Below are positions 18,982 through 28,514 of a DNA stretch of 64,000 nucleotides, one piece after another. The notes beneath the pieces were generated by a model. The model worked only from the letters and a program-made list of their open reading frames with translations. It searched no databases and was not told the origin of the DNA. The translations under genes were made by a program, and so were the position numbers. Where the stretch lies: NCBI GenBank assembly GCA_016714085.1, contig JADJNW010000017.1, positions 62,001 through 126,000 of the forward strand. The letters run 5' to 3'. This DNA is from Saprospiraceae bacterium (GTDB lineage Bacteria; Bacteroidota; Bacteroidia; Chitinophagales; Saprospiraceae). Numbering within the stretch: the first letter of the stretch is position 1; each line of letters begins with the position of its first letter.

Positions 18982-19398
18982 ATGAAAGCATTGATTATTG
19001 CATTCGTTACCCTTTTATTCGCAAGCGCTACGATGGCTCAATCCCTTACTAAAGAAGAGCGCAAAGCAGCCATTAAGTATATTGTGAAAATTACCGATGA
19101 AGAGATCAAAAAAATGGTTACTGACAGAACCAATAAAGTCAAAACAGCTGAACCTTTTGAACCACAGAATACTGGATTTAAATCTTACGATGAAGCCGTT
19201 GCTGCTTTTAAATCCAAAAGGGCTATGTTGGTTGACTTGGTCAAAAATTCAGATGCGGATATGCGAAATCATATTGTTACTTTGCCTTTCGGTAAGATGG
19301 ACGCATATCAGTTTATTTTGTTTATTGCAGGACACTCCAATCGCCACACGCAGCAATTGAATGAAGTAAAAACTGCTACGGGTTATCCTCAATCCTAA
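18982..19398 (+). CDS. Exported DinB-like protein
   Basis: 138 residues from ATG at 18982. It starts with a signal peptide (KALIIAFVTLLFASATMAQ), which is unusual for the usually cytoplasmic DinB family. The mature part is helical and ends with YQFILFIAGHSNRHTQQLNEVK, matching the last helix of the DinB/YfiT four-helix fold with two of the metal-ligand histidines. The first histidine-bearing helix of the full domain is not evident, so the metal site may be incomplete. The enzymatic role is unknown. A bidirectional hairpin closes the unit. Confidence 0.75.
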   Translation: MKALIIAFVTLLFASATMAQSLTKEERKAAIKYIVKITDEEIKKMVTDRTNKVKTAEPFEPQNTGFKSYDEAVAAFKSKRAMLVDLVKNSDADMRNHIVTLPFGKMDAYQFILFIAGHSNRHTQQLNEVKTATGYPQS

Positions 19399-19424
19399 TT
19401 TCACTGGGTTTTAGAAAATAAGAG

Positions 19425-19460
19425 AAGGCTCACTCAATCTGCTTTGAGTGAGCCTTTTAT
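19425..19460. terminator. Bidirectional terminator between convergent genes
   Basis: A perfect 13-base inverted repeat (19425-19437 and 19444-19456, arm AAGGCTCACTCAA) with a six-base loop is followed by T residues. It lies between the DinB-like gene and the DUF2911 gene, which run toward each other, so it can serve both. Confidence 0.88.
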
Positions 19461-19473
19461 ACTAAGGAATCTC

Positions 19474-20043
19474 TTAGAACTCAATCGGCACACTTACCAT
19501 CGTATCATCCCAAGCAATCAGCATATTCGCACCTTTGTCAGCTTTTTCAAACATAATTGCCATTGCTTCTACGGTGCTTTCAGTCTTCTTGGTCGGTACT
19601 TTGATGCTGGCTACATTGTGCTCAGCATTGTAAGCATAGTGTCCCCAATTATCAAGATCGGTATTGATAAACACTTCCCATGAATCCTTGTTCGGCGTAG
19701 CGTACAAAGTGTAGCGGCCAGCTTTTACTTTCTTGCCATTAATCGTCACATCCTGAAAAAACTGAATTTCGGTAGATTCGTTAGCGCCCACGCGCCAAAC
19801 TTCACCGTACTTTTGGAGTTCACCAAAAACGACCCGGCCATTTTTCATCGGGCGAGAGTAAACAACACGGATTAATGGCTTCACGTTCTTTTCTTCATCC
19901 GTTTTGCCAAAGGCTCGGAAAGCTACCCTCGATGGATAGTAAGCCATGTCCATTGGGCTTTTGTCTACATCGGGAAATTTCTGCGCGCTCATTGTAGTGA
20001 TGCTCAGCGTCAAAATAAAGGCGATGGATAACAACAGTCTCAT
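19474..20043 (-). CDS. DUF2911 domain-containing secreted protein
   Basis: 189 residues: signal peptide (RLLLSIAFILTLSITTMSAQ), then the DUF2911 beta-rich domain with RVVYSRPMKNGRVVFG, YGEVWRVGANESTEIQF and KVKAGRYTLYATPN, the hallmark phrases of this Bacteroidota family. The function of the domain is not established. It is expected in the periplasm or outside the cell. Single-gene unit. Confidence 0.9.
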   Translation of the reverse strand: MRLLLSIAFILTLSITTMSAQKFPDVDKSPMDMAYYPSRVAFRAFGKTDEEKNVKPLIRVVYSRPMKNGRVVFGELQKYGEVWRVGANESTEIQFFQDVTINGKKVKAGRYTLYATPNKDSWEVFINTDLDNWGHYAYNAEHNVASIKVPTKKTESTVEAMAIMFEKADKGANMLIAWDDTMVSVPIEF

Positions 20044-20226
20044 GTTTGGTTAGTTTTAAATGATGGAAATAATATCTACAACGTCAAAAATAAGGGCGAA
20101 GTTGATGAGAATTTTTATTATTGCCTATCGGCATCTTGACAAAAAAGTATTGAAGCTGTATTTTAGTTTAAATAAAAAATACGACTCTTTTTTGTAAATT
20201 TCTGCTGAATTAAAAATCGCTTTCTT

Positions 20227-21675
20227 ATGTTACGTTTATCCTTATTGCTGAAATCTGCTTTTACTGCCATCTTGATGCTCACTGCGTTTTCTTGCTCTGT
20301 GAATCCTGTCACTGGCAAAAAAGAAATAATGCTGATGACGAAAGATCAGGAAATTGCGCTGGGCATTCAATCCAATCCTGAAGTGTTGGCGACTTTTGGG
20401 GCTTATCAGGATGAAACGCTGCAAAATTTTATCAGCCAAAAAGGGCAAGAAATGGCGCAGATATCGCATCGGCCGGAATTGGAATATAAATTTCAAATCC
20501 TTGATTCTCCGGTAGTTAATGCTTTTGCCTTGCCGGGGGGCTTTGTGTATTTCACACGAGGCATTATGGCGCATTTTAATAATGAGGCAGAGTTTGCAGG
20601 CGTATTAGGACATGAGATCGGACACGTCACTGCCCGACACGGAGCGCAGCAATACACGCAACAGATTTTGCTGCAAGGCGCATTATTAGTGGGAGTTGTA
20701 GCATCCAAGGATTTTGCGCAGTACGCAGGCTTGGCTTCGCAGGGATTAGGTTTATTGATGCTTAAATTCGGCCGTGACGATGAGAGCCAATCTGATCAAC
20801 TTGGGGTGCAATATTCTACCAAAATTGGCTACGATGCCCATGAAATGGCACATTTTTTCAAAACGATTGACCGCCTGAGCGGTGGAGATAATGGTGGTGT
20901 ACCTACTTTTTTATCTACCCACCCAAACCCAATAGATCGCTACAATAAAGTAAATCAATTAGCTACTGATGCACAAAAGACAAGCCCTGCCGCTAATTTG
21001 CAAGTGAATAGAGATCAATATTTGCGGATGATCGACGGATTGATTTATGGCGATGATCCTCGCCAGGGCTATGTGGAAAATAATATTTTTTACCACCCGG
21101 ATTTGAAATTTCAGTTCCCGGTACCGCAAGGATGGCAGTTCCAAAATATGCCTGCACAAGTGCAGATGGCGCCACAGGATGGTAAATCCTTGGTTGTTTT
21201 CACCTTGGCACAAGAAAAATCGCTCAGTGAAGCTGCCAATGCAATGGCACAGGACACTTCGATGCGTATTCAAGATCGTCAAAATATCAGCGTTAATGGC
21301 TTACCTGCCATGGCAATCTTAGGCAATCAACAAGCACAAGATGGCAATACGGTCAGTTCCTTAACTTACTTGATTCAATATAACAACTTGATTTACAAGT
21401 TTATCGGTATGGCTTACGCCCAGGATTTTACGACTTATCGCCTTACTTTTGAAAATACGATGCGAAATTTCAAGCCACTCAATGACCAATCCAAAATCAA
21501 TGTACAGCCCGAGCGTATTCGCATCAAAACGGTTGCTCAGAATGGTACGCTCGAAGCAACGCTGCGCGGATTTGGCATAGAAGAAAAACGGCTGAGTGAA
21601 TTGGCTATTTTGAACGGTATGGAATTGAAAGATCAAGTAGCAAAAGGCACTTTGATTAAGGTACTTGGAAAATAA
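20227..21675 (+). CDS. M48 family zinc metalloprotease, lipoprotein (BepA-like)
   Basis: 482 residues. Lipobox ends at Cys23 (TAFSC). Zinc site HEIGH at about 129-133, then the third-ligand region DDESQSDQLGVQYS and FLSTHPNPIDRY. The C-terminal half (about 280-482) holds no clear TPR but two extra beta-rich stretches; the last 50 residues (VAQNGTLEATLRGFGIEEKRLSELAILNGMELKD) resemble a LysM-like element. Probably an envelope quality-control protease. It precedes a methyltransferase gene by about 60 bases on the same strand. Confidence 0.9.
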   Translation: MLRLSLLLKSAFTAILMLTAFSCSVNPVTGKKEIMLMTKDQEIALGIQSNPEVLATFGAYQDETLQNFISQKGQEMAQISHRPELEYKFQILDSPVVNAFALPGGFVYFTRGIMAHFNNEAEFAGVLGHEIGHVTARHGAQQYTQQILLQGALLVGVVASKDFAQYAGLASQGLGLLMLKFGRDDESQSDQLGVQYSTKIGYDAHEMAHFFKTIDRLSGGDNGGVPTFLSTHPNPIDRYNKVNQLATDAQKTSPAANLQVNRDQYLRMIDGLIYGDDPRQGYVENNIFYHPDLKFQFPVPQGWQFQNMPAQVQMAPQDGKSLVVFTLAQEKSLSEAANAMAQDTSMRIQDRQNISVNGLPAMAILGNQQAQDGNTVSSLTYLIQYNNLIYKFIGMAYAQDFTTYRLTFENTMRNFKPLNDQSKINVQPERIRIKTVAQNGTLEATLRGFGIEEKRLSELAILNGMELKDQVAKGTLIKVLGK

Positions 21676-21738
21676 GGTGAAGTAGATATGCCCAGTTTCT
21701 GCAAATCGCTACCTTTGCGGCGGTTTCAACTCTGCATT

Positions 21739-22551
21739 ATGACGGTCGAGCGTTTTTTTGAATTGTTTTTGAAGGAATTAGAGGAAAATAAAGATTGGTG
21801 GTCGTATTACAAATTTTTGGAAGACCCTGAAAAACGGAGTTTTCGCAAGGCTTATTTCTGTCAGCGCCTGGAATATGTGCGCAATCACCTACCCAAAAAT
21901 GCCACTCAAATATGGGATTGTGGCTGTGGTTATGGCACTACGGCTTTGTTTTTGGGGATGAATGGCATTCCTGTTTTTGGCAATACACTTGAGTTTTATT
22001 ACGAATATATTCCCAAAAGAATCGAGTATTGGAGCGAGTTTGGAGATGCTTCACTATTCAGGGTGAGCTACGAAAATCTGTTTGATATGCAAATCGAACC
22101 GAATATGTTCGATGCAATTATCATTCAAGATACGCTGCATCATTTAGAGCCAATTGATAATGCTTTAAAAATTTTGCATCAAGCTTTGAAACCTGGGGGA
22201 GCGCTAATCGCCATCGAAGAAAATGGGAATAATTTGATTCAAAATGCCAAGCTTTTCTTTCAAAGAGGCAATAAGCGCGTGATTACGATTTATGATGAAA
22301 AGCTGCAAAAACCAATTTTGCTGGGCAATGAAAATATTCGAGGAATAAGCGCTTGGAAAAAGCTCTTCACAAATGCTGGGTTTCAATTCCGACCCGAAAG
22401 CATTGAATACATTCGTTTTTTGTTGCCGTTTCAGACAAAAAAAATCGCTGATACAAATACTTTGATTGCCAAAGAGCAATCGGTCAAAAGGGATTTTTAT
22501 AAAAAATATTTTTTCTTCGGTATCAATTTTGTCGCCCAAAAAAGTGCCTAA
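21739..22551 (+). CDS. Class I SAM-dependent methyltransferase
   Basis: About 270 residues. The SAM motif IWDCGCGYGTTALFLG (glycine-rich loop) is near residue 60, with the acidic strand end NTLEFYYEYIPKR after it. The post-I motif FDAIIIQDTLHHLEP and KPGGALIAIEENG place it in Methyltransf_11/25. The substrate is unknown. ATG at 21739 is favoured over the one 17 codons upstream. Its stop overlaps the stop of the convergent ROK kinase gene by four bases. Confidence 0.82.
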   Translation: MTVERFFELFLKELEENKDWWSYYKFLEDPEKRSFRKAYFCQRLEYVRNHLPKNATQIWDCGCGYGTTALFLGMNGIPVFGNTLEFYYEYIPKRIEYWSEFGDASLFRVSYENLFDMQIEPNMFDAIIIQDTLHHLEPIDNALKILHQALKPGGALIAIEENGNNLIQNAKLFFQRGNKRVITIYDEKLQKPILLGNENIRGISAWKKLFTNAGFQFRPESIEYIRFLLPFQTKKIADTNTLIAKEQSVKRDFYKKYFFFGINFVAQKSA

Positions 22552-23459
22552 GCCACCAACAAAGCCGCGCCGAACACGCCCGCGCTATCACCTAGTTTTG
22601 GTTCTAGAAACACCGTATCCAAATGCTCAATCCCGGTATTAAAAACAAATTGCTTCGCTGCTTCTACGCCATCCGTGTATAATTCTTTAATATTGCCGAC
22701 GCCTCCTCCAAGCACAATTGCATCCGGATCAAGGATATTGATAATCACTGAAATTGCTTTGCCAAAGTAATGATAAAGCCTTTCTAAGGTTTGTCGGGCT
22801 GCCTCATCTTCATTGGAACGGGTTGCGATTTCGCGCAATTTGAGTTTATTGCCGGTAAGGCTTTTATAATAAGCTTCTAATGAAGGACCGGAAATAACTT
22901 TTTCTACACAACCGATTTTGCCACAATAACACGGTCCACCTGATTCATCCAGGAAATTATGACCCCATTCCCCAGCTATTCCTTGTTTACCTCCGATAGC
23001 TTTACCATTAACAACAAGGCCTCCTCCAACACCCGTACCCATAATCACCCCAAACACGACTTGAGCATTCGGAACTGCTTCTGGTACAGCTCCAAATCTT
23101 GCTTCAGCTACCGCAAAGCAATTAGCATCGTTCGCCAGAGTAAAAGGAATTCCTAGTTTTTTTTCAAGATCATCTCGCAGCGGCATTCCATTCAGGCTAG
23201 TCGTATTGCAGTTTTTCATGCGGCGCGAAGAAGGATCGAGCGTACCGGGCGTACCCATGCCAATGCGTTCTGGCGTGAGTCCAGTTTCTTTTTTTAGTTT
23301 ATCAATAAGATTTCCAATTTGCTCGATAATGTGCTGATAACCACCTTCTTGTTCGGTTGGCAAACGTAGCCTTGCCAATACATTTTGATTGTCTTTACTT
23401 TCTATCACGACTCCTTCAATTTTGGTGCCGCCGAGATCAATACCCCAAAGTGGATTCAT
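22548..23459 (-). CDS. ROK family protein, probable glucokinase
   Basis: 303 residues. The ATP-phosphate motif GIDLGGTKIEGVVIE opens the chain. The ROK sugar site includes LANDANCFAVAEA, MGTGVGGGLVVNG and EWGHN; the zinc-binding signature CYCGKIGCVEKVISG fits C-x-C-G-x-x-G-C-x-E. No helix-turn-helix N terminus is present, so it is an enzyme rather than a repressor. The probable reaction is ATP-dependent phosphorylation of glucose or a related hexose or amino sugar. Single-gene unit. Confidence 0.9.
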   Translation of the reverse strand: MNPLWGIDLGGTKIEGVVIESKDNQNVLARLRLPTEQEGGYQHIIEQIGNLIDKLKKETGLTPERIGMGTPGTLDPSSRRMKNCNTTSLNGMPLRDDLEKKLGIPFTLANDANCFAVAEARFGAVPEAVPNAQVVFGVIMGTGVGGGLVVNGKAIGGKQGIAGEWGHNFLDESGGPCYCGKIGCVEKVISGPSLEAYYKSLTGNKLKLREIATRSNEDEAARQTLERLYHYFGKAISVIINILDPDAIVLGGGVGNIKELYTDGVEAAKQFVFNTGIEHLDTVFLEPKLGDSAGVFGAALLVA

Positions 23460-23772
23460 ATTGAAGCGTTTTAAATCATTGATTATAAAGCATGAAGCGC
23501 TATTAATATGCGCAGTGTAATTTAGAATTTTGTAAAAATAAATAAAGTTGGATGGATTGGAAGAAAGATATTGCTATCATCTATCAAACAAAACTAAATC
23601 TTATGCTTTCATATTAGAACTAACTGATTTTTGTAACTTTACCTGTTCATTTCTAAAGAAAAAATCAGACCTTAGCGGTTCTGAAAAAAAAGCGATGAAA
23701 AATGCGTTTGAGCCGGATAATGTGACCCGTAAATTTTGCAACGTCTAATAATCAAACCGGAAGATTCACGCA
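23460..23772. other. Intergenic region between divergent ROK and esterase genes
   Basis: 313 bases, AT-rich. A short open frame at 23548-23748 has no domain and Bacteroidota-atypical codon use, so I do not call it. A TAGTTTTG box on the minus strand (23589-23596) fits the -7 consensus for the ROK gene, but a -33 element is missing. Confidence 0.35.
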
Positions 23773-24906
23773 ATGACCGAGAAGATAGCATCTGTAAAAA
23801 CCGATACAGAAAACGACACATTGATATTCGAATTGACTACCCCAGGCGAAATGGATTTGCCGGTTTATATTGTTGGTAGTTTCAATGATTGGAATGCGAA
23901 TGATGCCTCCTGGAAGTTGGAAAAAAATGCGGATGGCAAATATCGTTTGAAAGTCAAGAATCGTTCCCGATTGCCAAATAGACTTGAATACAAATACACT
24001 AGGGGCAGCTGGGAAAATGCAGAGTTGGATGAATATGGGAATGAAGCAAAAAATCGGATAATAACTTCTGACCAACCTATTGCCAGTGATTTTGTACCCA
24101 GATGGAAGCAAAATGGATTAAATCACAACCCCAAATTTTTGCCGGAGATACACGTTATTTCCGAGCATTTTGAAATACCCCAGTTGATAAAAACACGTCG
24201 TATCGCTGCTTTGCTGCCGTACGACTATCACCAGAGCGATCGCCACTACCCGGTGCTCTACTTACAAGACGGCCAGAATCTATTTGACGACTACGCACCT
24301 TTTGGCAATTGGGCAGTTGATAAAAAACTGGCAATACTTGCTGAAAAAGGTATCGGCGATATTATTATCATTGCTATCGATCATGCAGAAGAAGAGCGCA
24401 TCGCTGAATTCACACCATCCATGAACACACGCCTGGGCAAAGGTGACGGTAAGAAGTATGTTCGCTTTTTGGCGGATACGCTCAAGCCGTATGTGGATAA
24501 GCATTTTCGCACTTTGCCAGAGAGCGAGTTCACAGGTATCGGAGGTAGTTCAATGGGCGGCTTAATTACTATTTATGCGGGTTTTATGTACCCCGAAGTG
24601 TATGGCAAGTTGATGGTATTTTCACCTTCACTTTGGGTAGCGCCAAATATTCATTTTCAGTTGATGCACTTTGATGAAGCATTAAATCTGAAAATTTATT
24701 TATACGGCGGTAATGAAGAAGGAACGTATATGGTGCCTAATATGGAGCGGTTCGCCCGTGCGATTGAACAACAGGGCATCACAAGTAATATAGATTTTCA
24801 TCTTTCGATTGATCCTCAAGGGAAGCATAACGAAGCTCGCTGGGGCGAAGAATTTCCAAAGGCAGTGGAGTGGTTGTTTTTCAAAAATGGATCCCAAAAA
24901 ACGTAG
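23773..24906 (+). CDS. Esterase family protein with N-terminal carbohydrate-binding-like domain
   Basis: 377 residues. The first 100 form a beta sandwich of the CBM20/CBM48 or E-set type (VYIVGSFNDWNANDASWKLEK and LEYKYTRGSWE are the hallmark strands). Residues about 120-370 are an alpha/beta hydrolase of the esterase D/enterochelin esterase type: ALLPYDYHQSDRHYPVLYLQDGQNLFDD, nucleophile elbow GIGGSSMGGL, and a closing His in PQGKHNEARW. No signal peptide is seen, so it may be cytoplasmic. The substrate is unknown (possibly a sugar ester). The following aminopeptidase gene starts six bases after its stop. Confidence 0.87.
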   Translation: MTEKIASVKTDTENDTLIFELTTPGEMDLPVYIVGSFNDWNANDASWKLEKNADGKYRLKVKNRSRLPNRLEYKYTRGSWENAELDEYGNEAKNRIITSDQPIASDFVPRWKQNGLNHNPKFLPEIHVISEHFEIPQLIKTRRIAALLPYDYHQSDRHYPVLYLQDGQNLFDDYAPFGNWAVDKKLAILAEKGIGDIIIIAIDHAEEERIAEFTPSMNTRLGKGDGKKYVRFLADTLKPYVDKHFRTLPESEFTGIGGSSMGGLITIYAGFMYPEVYGKLMVFSPSLWVAPNIHFQLMHFDEALNLKIYLYGGNEEGTYMVPNMERFARAIEQQGITSNIDFHLSIDPQGKHNEARWGEEFPKAVEWLFFKNGSQKT

Positions 24907-24911
24907 GCAAT

Positions 24912-26398
24912 ATGAATATTGCGGTTTTCGACACACTTGAAACCCAGCAACAGGAAGCTTTAATCATTCCGATGATGGGCAATGGTATACCAGAATCTAC
25001 GCTGGCAGCGATAGAGAGAATGACAGGTATTTCAGTCGCAATTTTAAAACAAGATTTTAAAGGAGAACTGGGCGAAATTCATCCAATTTATCTGCAAAAT
25101 CAACGTATTTACCTCTTGGGCTTGGGACCAAAGCCTCTTTTTGCTGATGTACAGAAGGCGTTTCGCAGTTTTTCTCATAAAATGCGAACCAAGCTTCCCA
25201 CTAAAATTGGCCTCAGTTTTCTGCAAAATAATATTTCGGATACGCCGGAACAGTGGGTAGAGGCGGCGATAAGTGGCTTATTATTAGGGACTTATTATAT
25301 TGGACAGTATAAAACGACCCAACCAGAAAAGCATCCTTTTCATCAGGACGATGCAGAGATTCAGCTTTTTATAGAAAATAAATTGCTCGCCAAAGCGCAA
25401 GAAGCAATTACTAAAGGACAGGCGACTGCTGAAACGCAGATGGGGATTTATGACTTGGTCAATGCACCCAGCAATAAAAAAGTACCAACCGACCTCGCCA
25501 ATTGGGCAGTAGCTTCGGGTAAAAAATATGGCTATCGAGTAGAAGTCTGGGATAAAGAACAAATACTTGAAAATCATCTTGATGCGTTGATTGCCGTCAA
25601 TCTGGGTAGCGACTTACCTCCAGCCTTTATCATCATGGAATACATTCCTGAAGGTAAATCCTTGAAAAAAATAGGTTTTGTGGGCAAAGGTGTAACTTTT
25701 GATACGGGCGGACTTTCGATTAAACCGGCTGCCAATATGCACCTGATGAAGAGCGATATGGGCGGAGCTGCCGCGGTACTCGGTGCTATGGAATTGATTG
25801 CCAAACGAAAGCTTCCTTTTCATGTAATCGGGATTATTCCTTCTACCGAGAATACCATAGATGCGAAAGCGCTCAAACCCAGCGATGTAATTGGTACTTA
25901 TAGCGGCAAAACCATTGAAGTCATTGATACCGACGCTGAAGGCAGACTGATACTAGCGGATGGCTTGTCGTACATGGTGAAAAATTTTCAACCCGATGTA
26001 TTGATTGATCTGGCTACATTGACCGGAAGTACGGTTCGCACCTTTGGTTATCATGCAGCGGGTTTGTACAGCAATAATGATGAATTATCAGCACAACTCT
26101 ACCAGGCAGGCGAACGCAGTGGCGAACGCGTATGGCGCTTGCCGATCTGGGATGTGTACAAAGAAGATATTAAATCGGATGTGCCGATGTCCGGAATTTG
26201 AGTGGGAAGCCTGTAGCCGGGGGCATTAGCGCTGCTAAGTTTCTGGAAGTTTTTATTGAGAATCACCCTGCGTGGGCGCATCTCGATATTGCCGGTGTGG
26301 CTTTTATAGACTCAGAATTTGCTTCGCAAAAAAACGCTACGGCTTTTGGCGTAAGACTTTTGGTAGAATTTTTAGAAGAATTGATGAAAAATCACTAA
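24912..26398 (+). CDS. Leucyl aminopeptidase (M17), interrupted by a one-base frameshift
   Basis: The M17 catalytic domain is clear: FVGKGVTFDTGGLSIKP, KSDMGGAAAVLGAM, NTIDAKALKPSDV, DTDAEGRLILADGLSY (metal ligands Lys, Asp, Asp, Glu). The frame stops at 26199, but the family sequence continues in another frame to 26398 (SGKPVAGGISAAKFLE). If one C is restored at 26184-26185 the junction reads DVPDVRNLSGKPVAGG, the exact family consensus, giving about 495 residues. It is therefore either a sequencing error or a very fresh pseudogene. It removes N-terminal residues from peptides in the cytoplasm. Start taken at ATG 24912, six bases after the esterase stop. Confidence 0.88.
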
Positions 26399-26463
26399 GT
26401 TCATTTTTCCGTTTTTAGAAATCAAAACTTCCGAATTGCCGAAACAATAAAACCTTGAACCCT

Positions 26464-27681
26464 ATGTCCCAACAGCCTATAACCTTTTTCTTGGTCGCTA
26501 CCTTTTATAAAGGGATTGATTTCATTCGCGCTTGCAAAGCTGCGGGCAATACGGTTTTGGTTTTAACCAAAAAGGAATTGGAAAACGATCCTTGGCCGCG
26601 CGAGTCGATTGATGAAATGTTTTACGTTGAACATGATGCCAATACGGCCGAGAATTTTGAAACCATCCGTGAGGGTTTGGCCTATGTAATGCGCAGCCGC
26701 AAAATTGATCGAATCGTTTCTCTGGACGATTTTGATGTAGAAAAAGGTGCTTTTTTGCGCGAAGAATTTCGTATTCCGGGCATGGGACAAACAACGGCAA
26801 GGCATTTCCGCGACAAACTCGCTATGCGTATGAAAGCGCAAGAAGCAGGCATTCCAATTCCAGCATTTAGCGCCTTATTCAACGATCAGGAAATTCACGA
26901 ATTTACTCAAAAAGTATCCCCTCCCTGGGTCGTGAAACCTCGCACCGAAGCTTCAGCCATAGGCATTCGCAAAGTACATTCAGCAGAAGAACTCTGGAAT
27001 ATTCTAGGACAAATCAGTCAAAAACGACATAATTTTCTCATCGAACAGTTCAAACCAGGCGATGTTTATCACGCCGATGCTTTAACCGTCGAAGGTGAAA
27101 TTGTTTTTTGTCGAGTTTCGCAATATGTCAATACGCCAATGGAAGTAGCGCATGGCGGTGGGATTTTCCGCAGTGCTACCGTCGAATTTAATGGAAAAGA
27201 CGACAAAGCCATTCAAAAGCTCAATGCGCAGGTGAAAAAGGCTTTTGGTTTGCAGTATAGCGCTTCGCATACCGAATTTATTAAGTGCCACGAAGATGGG
27301 AAGTTCTATTTTCTCGAAACATCCTCTCGCGTAGGCGGTGCGCATCTCGCCGAGATGGTAGAGGCTTCTTCCGGTATCAATCTTTGGGCAGAATGGGCCA
27401 AAATTGAAGACGCTAAGGTTAAAAATATTCCATATCAATTGCCGCAGATACGCAACGATCATGCGGGTATCGTCGTATCACTTTCGCGCTTTCAGCATCC
27501 TGACGACAGTGTTTTTAGTGATCCGGAAATCGTCTGGCGTTTAGGCAAAGACCATCATATTGGTATGATTATAAGAGCTAATAGTAGGGAACGTGTATTG
27601 GAATTATTAGACAATTACGCTCAACGTATTGCGCAAGATTTTCATGCGGCAGCGCCACCAAAAGAAACAGCAACGCATTGA
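26464..27681 (+). CDS. ATP-grasp domain-containing protein
   Basis: About 405 residues. An N-terminal Rossmann-like half carries no clear glycine motif. The ATP-grasp region (about 110-320) follows: PPWVVKPRTEASAIGIRKV, FLIEQFKPGDVYHADALTVEG, then the acidic metal site FYFLETSSRVGGAHLAEMVEASSGINLWAEWAKIE. Similar to L-amino-acid ligases and carbamoyl-phosphate synthase-like ligases of this family, which join a carboxylate to an amine with ATP. The partner substrates are not known. ATG at 26464 is used, not the TTG three codons upstream. Confidence 0.85.
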   Translation: MSQQPITFFLVATFYKGIDFIRACKAAGNTVLVLTKKELENDPWPRESIDEMFYVEHDANTAENFETIREGLAYVMRSRKIDRIVSLDDFDVEKGAFLREEFRIPGMGQTTARHFRDKLAMRMKAQEAGIPIPAFSALFNDQEIHEFTQKVSPPWVVKPRTEASAIGIRKVHSAEELWNILGQISQKRHNFLIEQFKPGDVYHADALTVEGEIVFCRVSQYVNTPMEVAHGGGIFRSATVEFNGKDDKAIQKLNAQVKKAFGLQYSASHTEFIKCHEDGKFYFLETSSRVGGAHLAEMVEASSGINLWAEWAKIEDAKVKNIPYQLPQIRNDHAGIVVSLSRFQHPDDSVFSDPEIVWRLGKDHHIGMIIRANSRERVLELLDNYAQRIAQDFHAAAPPKETATH

Positions 27682-27687
27682 TTCAAA

Positions 27688-27799
27688 GTGGGAGGTCGGA
27701 AATCGAAATTTGGAAATACAAAAGTGAGGAATATTTTTCAATGTCGCTACTTTATAGCATATCACCTCTCTTCCGACTTCCCATTTCGTCTCATTCCTT
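27688..27799. repeat. 7-base periodic repeat with inverted arms, between convergent genes
   Basis: Left arm 27688-27729 reads as 7-base words such as GTCGGAA and ATCGAAA; right arm 27765-27799 as words such as TCCGACT and TCCCATT. The arms are inverted complements over 15 bases (13 match) and enclose about 70 bases. The right arm enters the 3' end of the ExbD reading frame. Confidence 0.5.
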
Positions 27800-28336
27800 T
27801 CCATGTTCAGTTAGCTCCGCTTCTGAGATAATCAATGGAATATCATCTCGAATTTTCTTTTGCTGCGTCGGTGGTAGCTCGGCGTAGAGTTTGTTATGGC
27901 GATTCAAAGCAGCTTCATCCCAGAGTTCACGGTAAGCAGCTTTCAGTTCATTATACACTGCAATGTAGGTCTCATAATTTGTGCCTCGATCATTTTGTAA
28001 AGAAATAATGGCTTTTTTGGGGTTATCAGGGAGTGATTCTAATTTCAGCGGATTAGTAATAAAATTTTTGGTTTTCTCACGCAAAGCTTCAATGCGGATT
28101 TTCTCGCCTTCGACCAGCAATTCATTATTTGCATTGACCAAAACGGTCAGGACATTTTCTTGATTCACTTGTGCAATTGGAATATCCTCAGTAAATGGTG
28201 GCAATTGCACCATAATGCCTTTATCATTTAAAATTGTAGTCGTGACCAAAAAGAAAATCAACAATAAAAAGGCAATATCAGCCATTGAACTGGCATTGAT
28301 AGCATTTTCGTAGCGGTGCTTGGTGGCGTTTGACAT
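27791..28336 (-). CDS. ExbD/TolR-type biopolymer transport protein
   Basis: 181 residues. One N-terminal membrane helix (SSMADIAFLLLIFFLVTTTI, about 18-38), with the conserved Asp in the helix (MADIAF) that takes part in proton flow, then a periplasmic domain. In complex with an ExbB/TolQ/MotA-like partner it would drive TonB-type energy transfer. No ExbB, TonB or second ExbD gene is adjacent, which is unusual since these are usually clustered. Its 3' end lies in the 7-base repeat described at 27688. Confidence 0.88.
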   Translation of the reverse strand: MSNATKHRYENAINASSMADIAFLLLIFFLVTTTILNDKGIMVQLPPFTEDIPIAQVNQENVLTVLVNANNELLVEGEKIRIEALREKTKNFITNPLKLESLPDNPKKAIISLQNDRGTNYETYIAVYNELKAAYRELWDEAALNRHNKLYAELPPTQQKKIRDDIPLIISEAELTEHGKE

Positions 28337-28514
28337 ACCCGAAGTTTTTAGGTGAAAAAAATTGAAATAACTTCAGGTAGCATTTCGACAGGAACAATCG
28401 GAAACAACAAATGAAAGTTTGAATCATTATCTGAATAAAAGATGCAATGTATTTTATTTTTGGTGCGAACAATCGATTCGATTTTTTATTTTTCCTATCA
28501 AATTCGATTTTCTG

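Noticed and set aside
23548..23748. 66-residue open frame in the ROK/esterase gap
   Set aside because: No domain, odd composition, no likely start signal, and the gap must hold two promoters.
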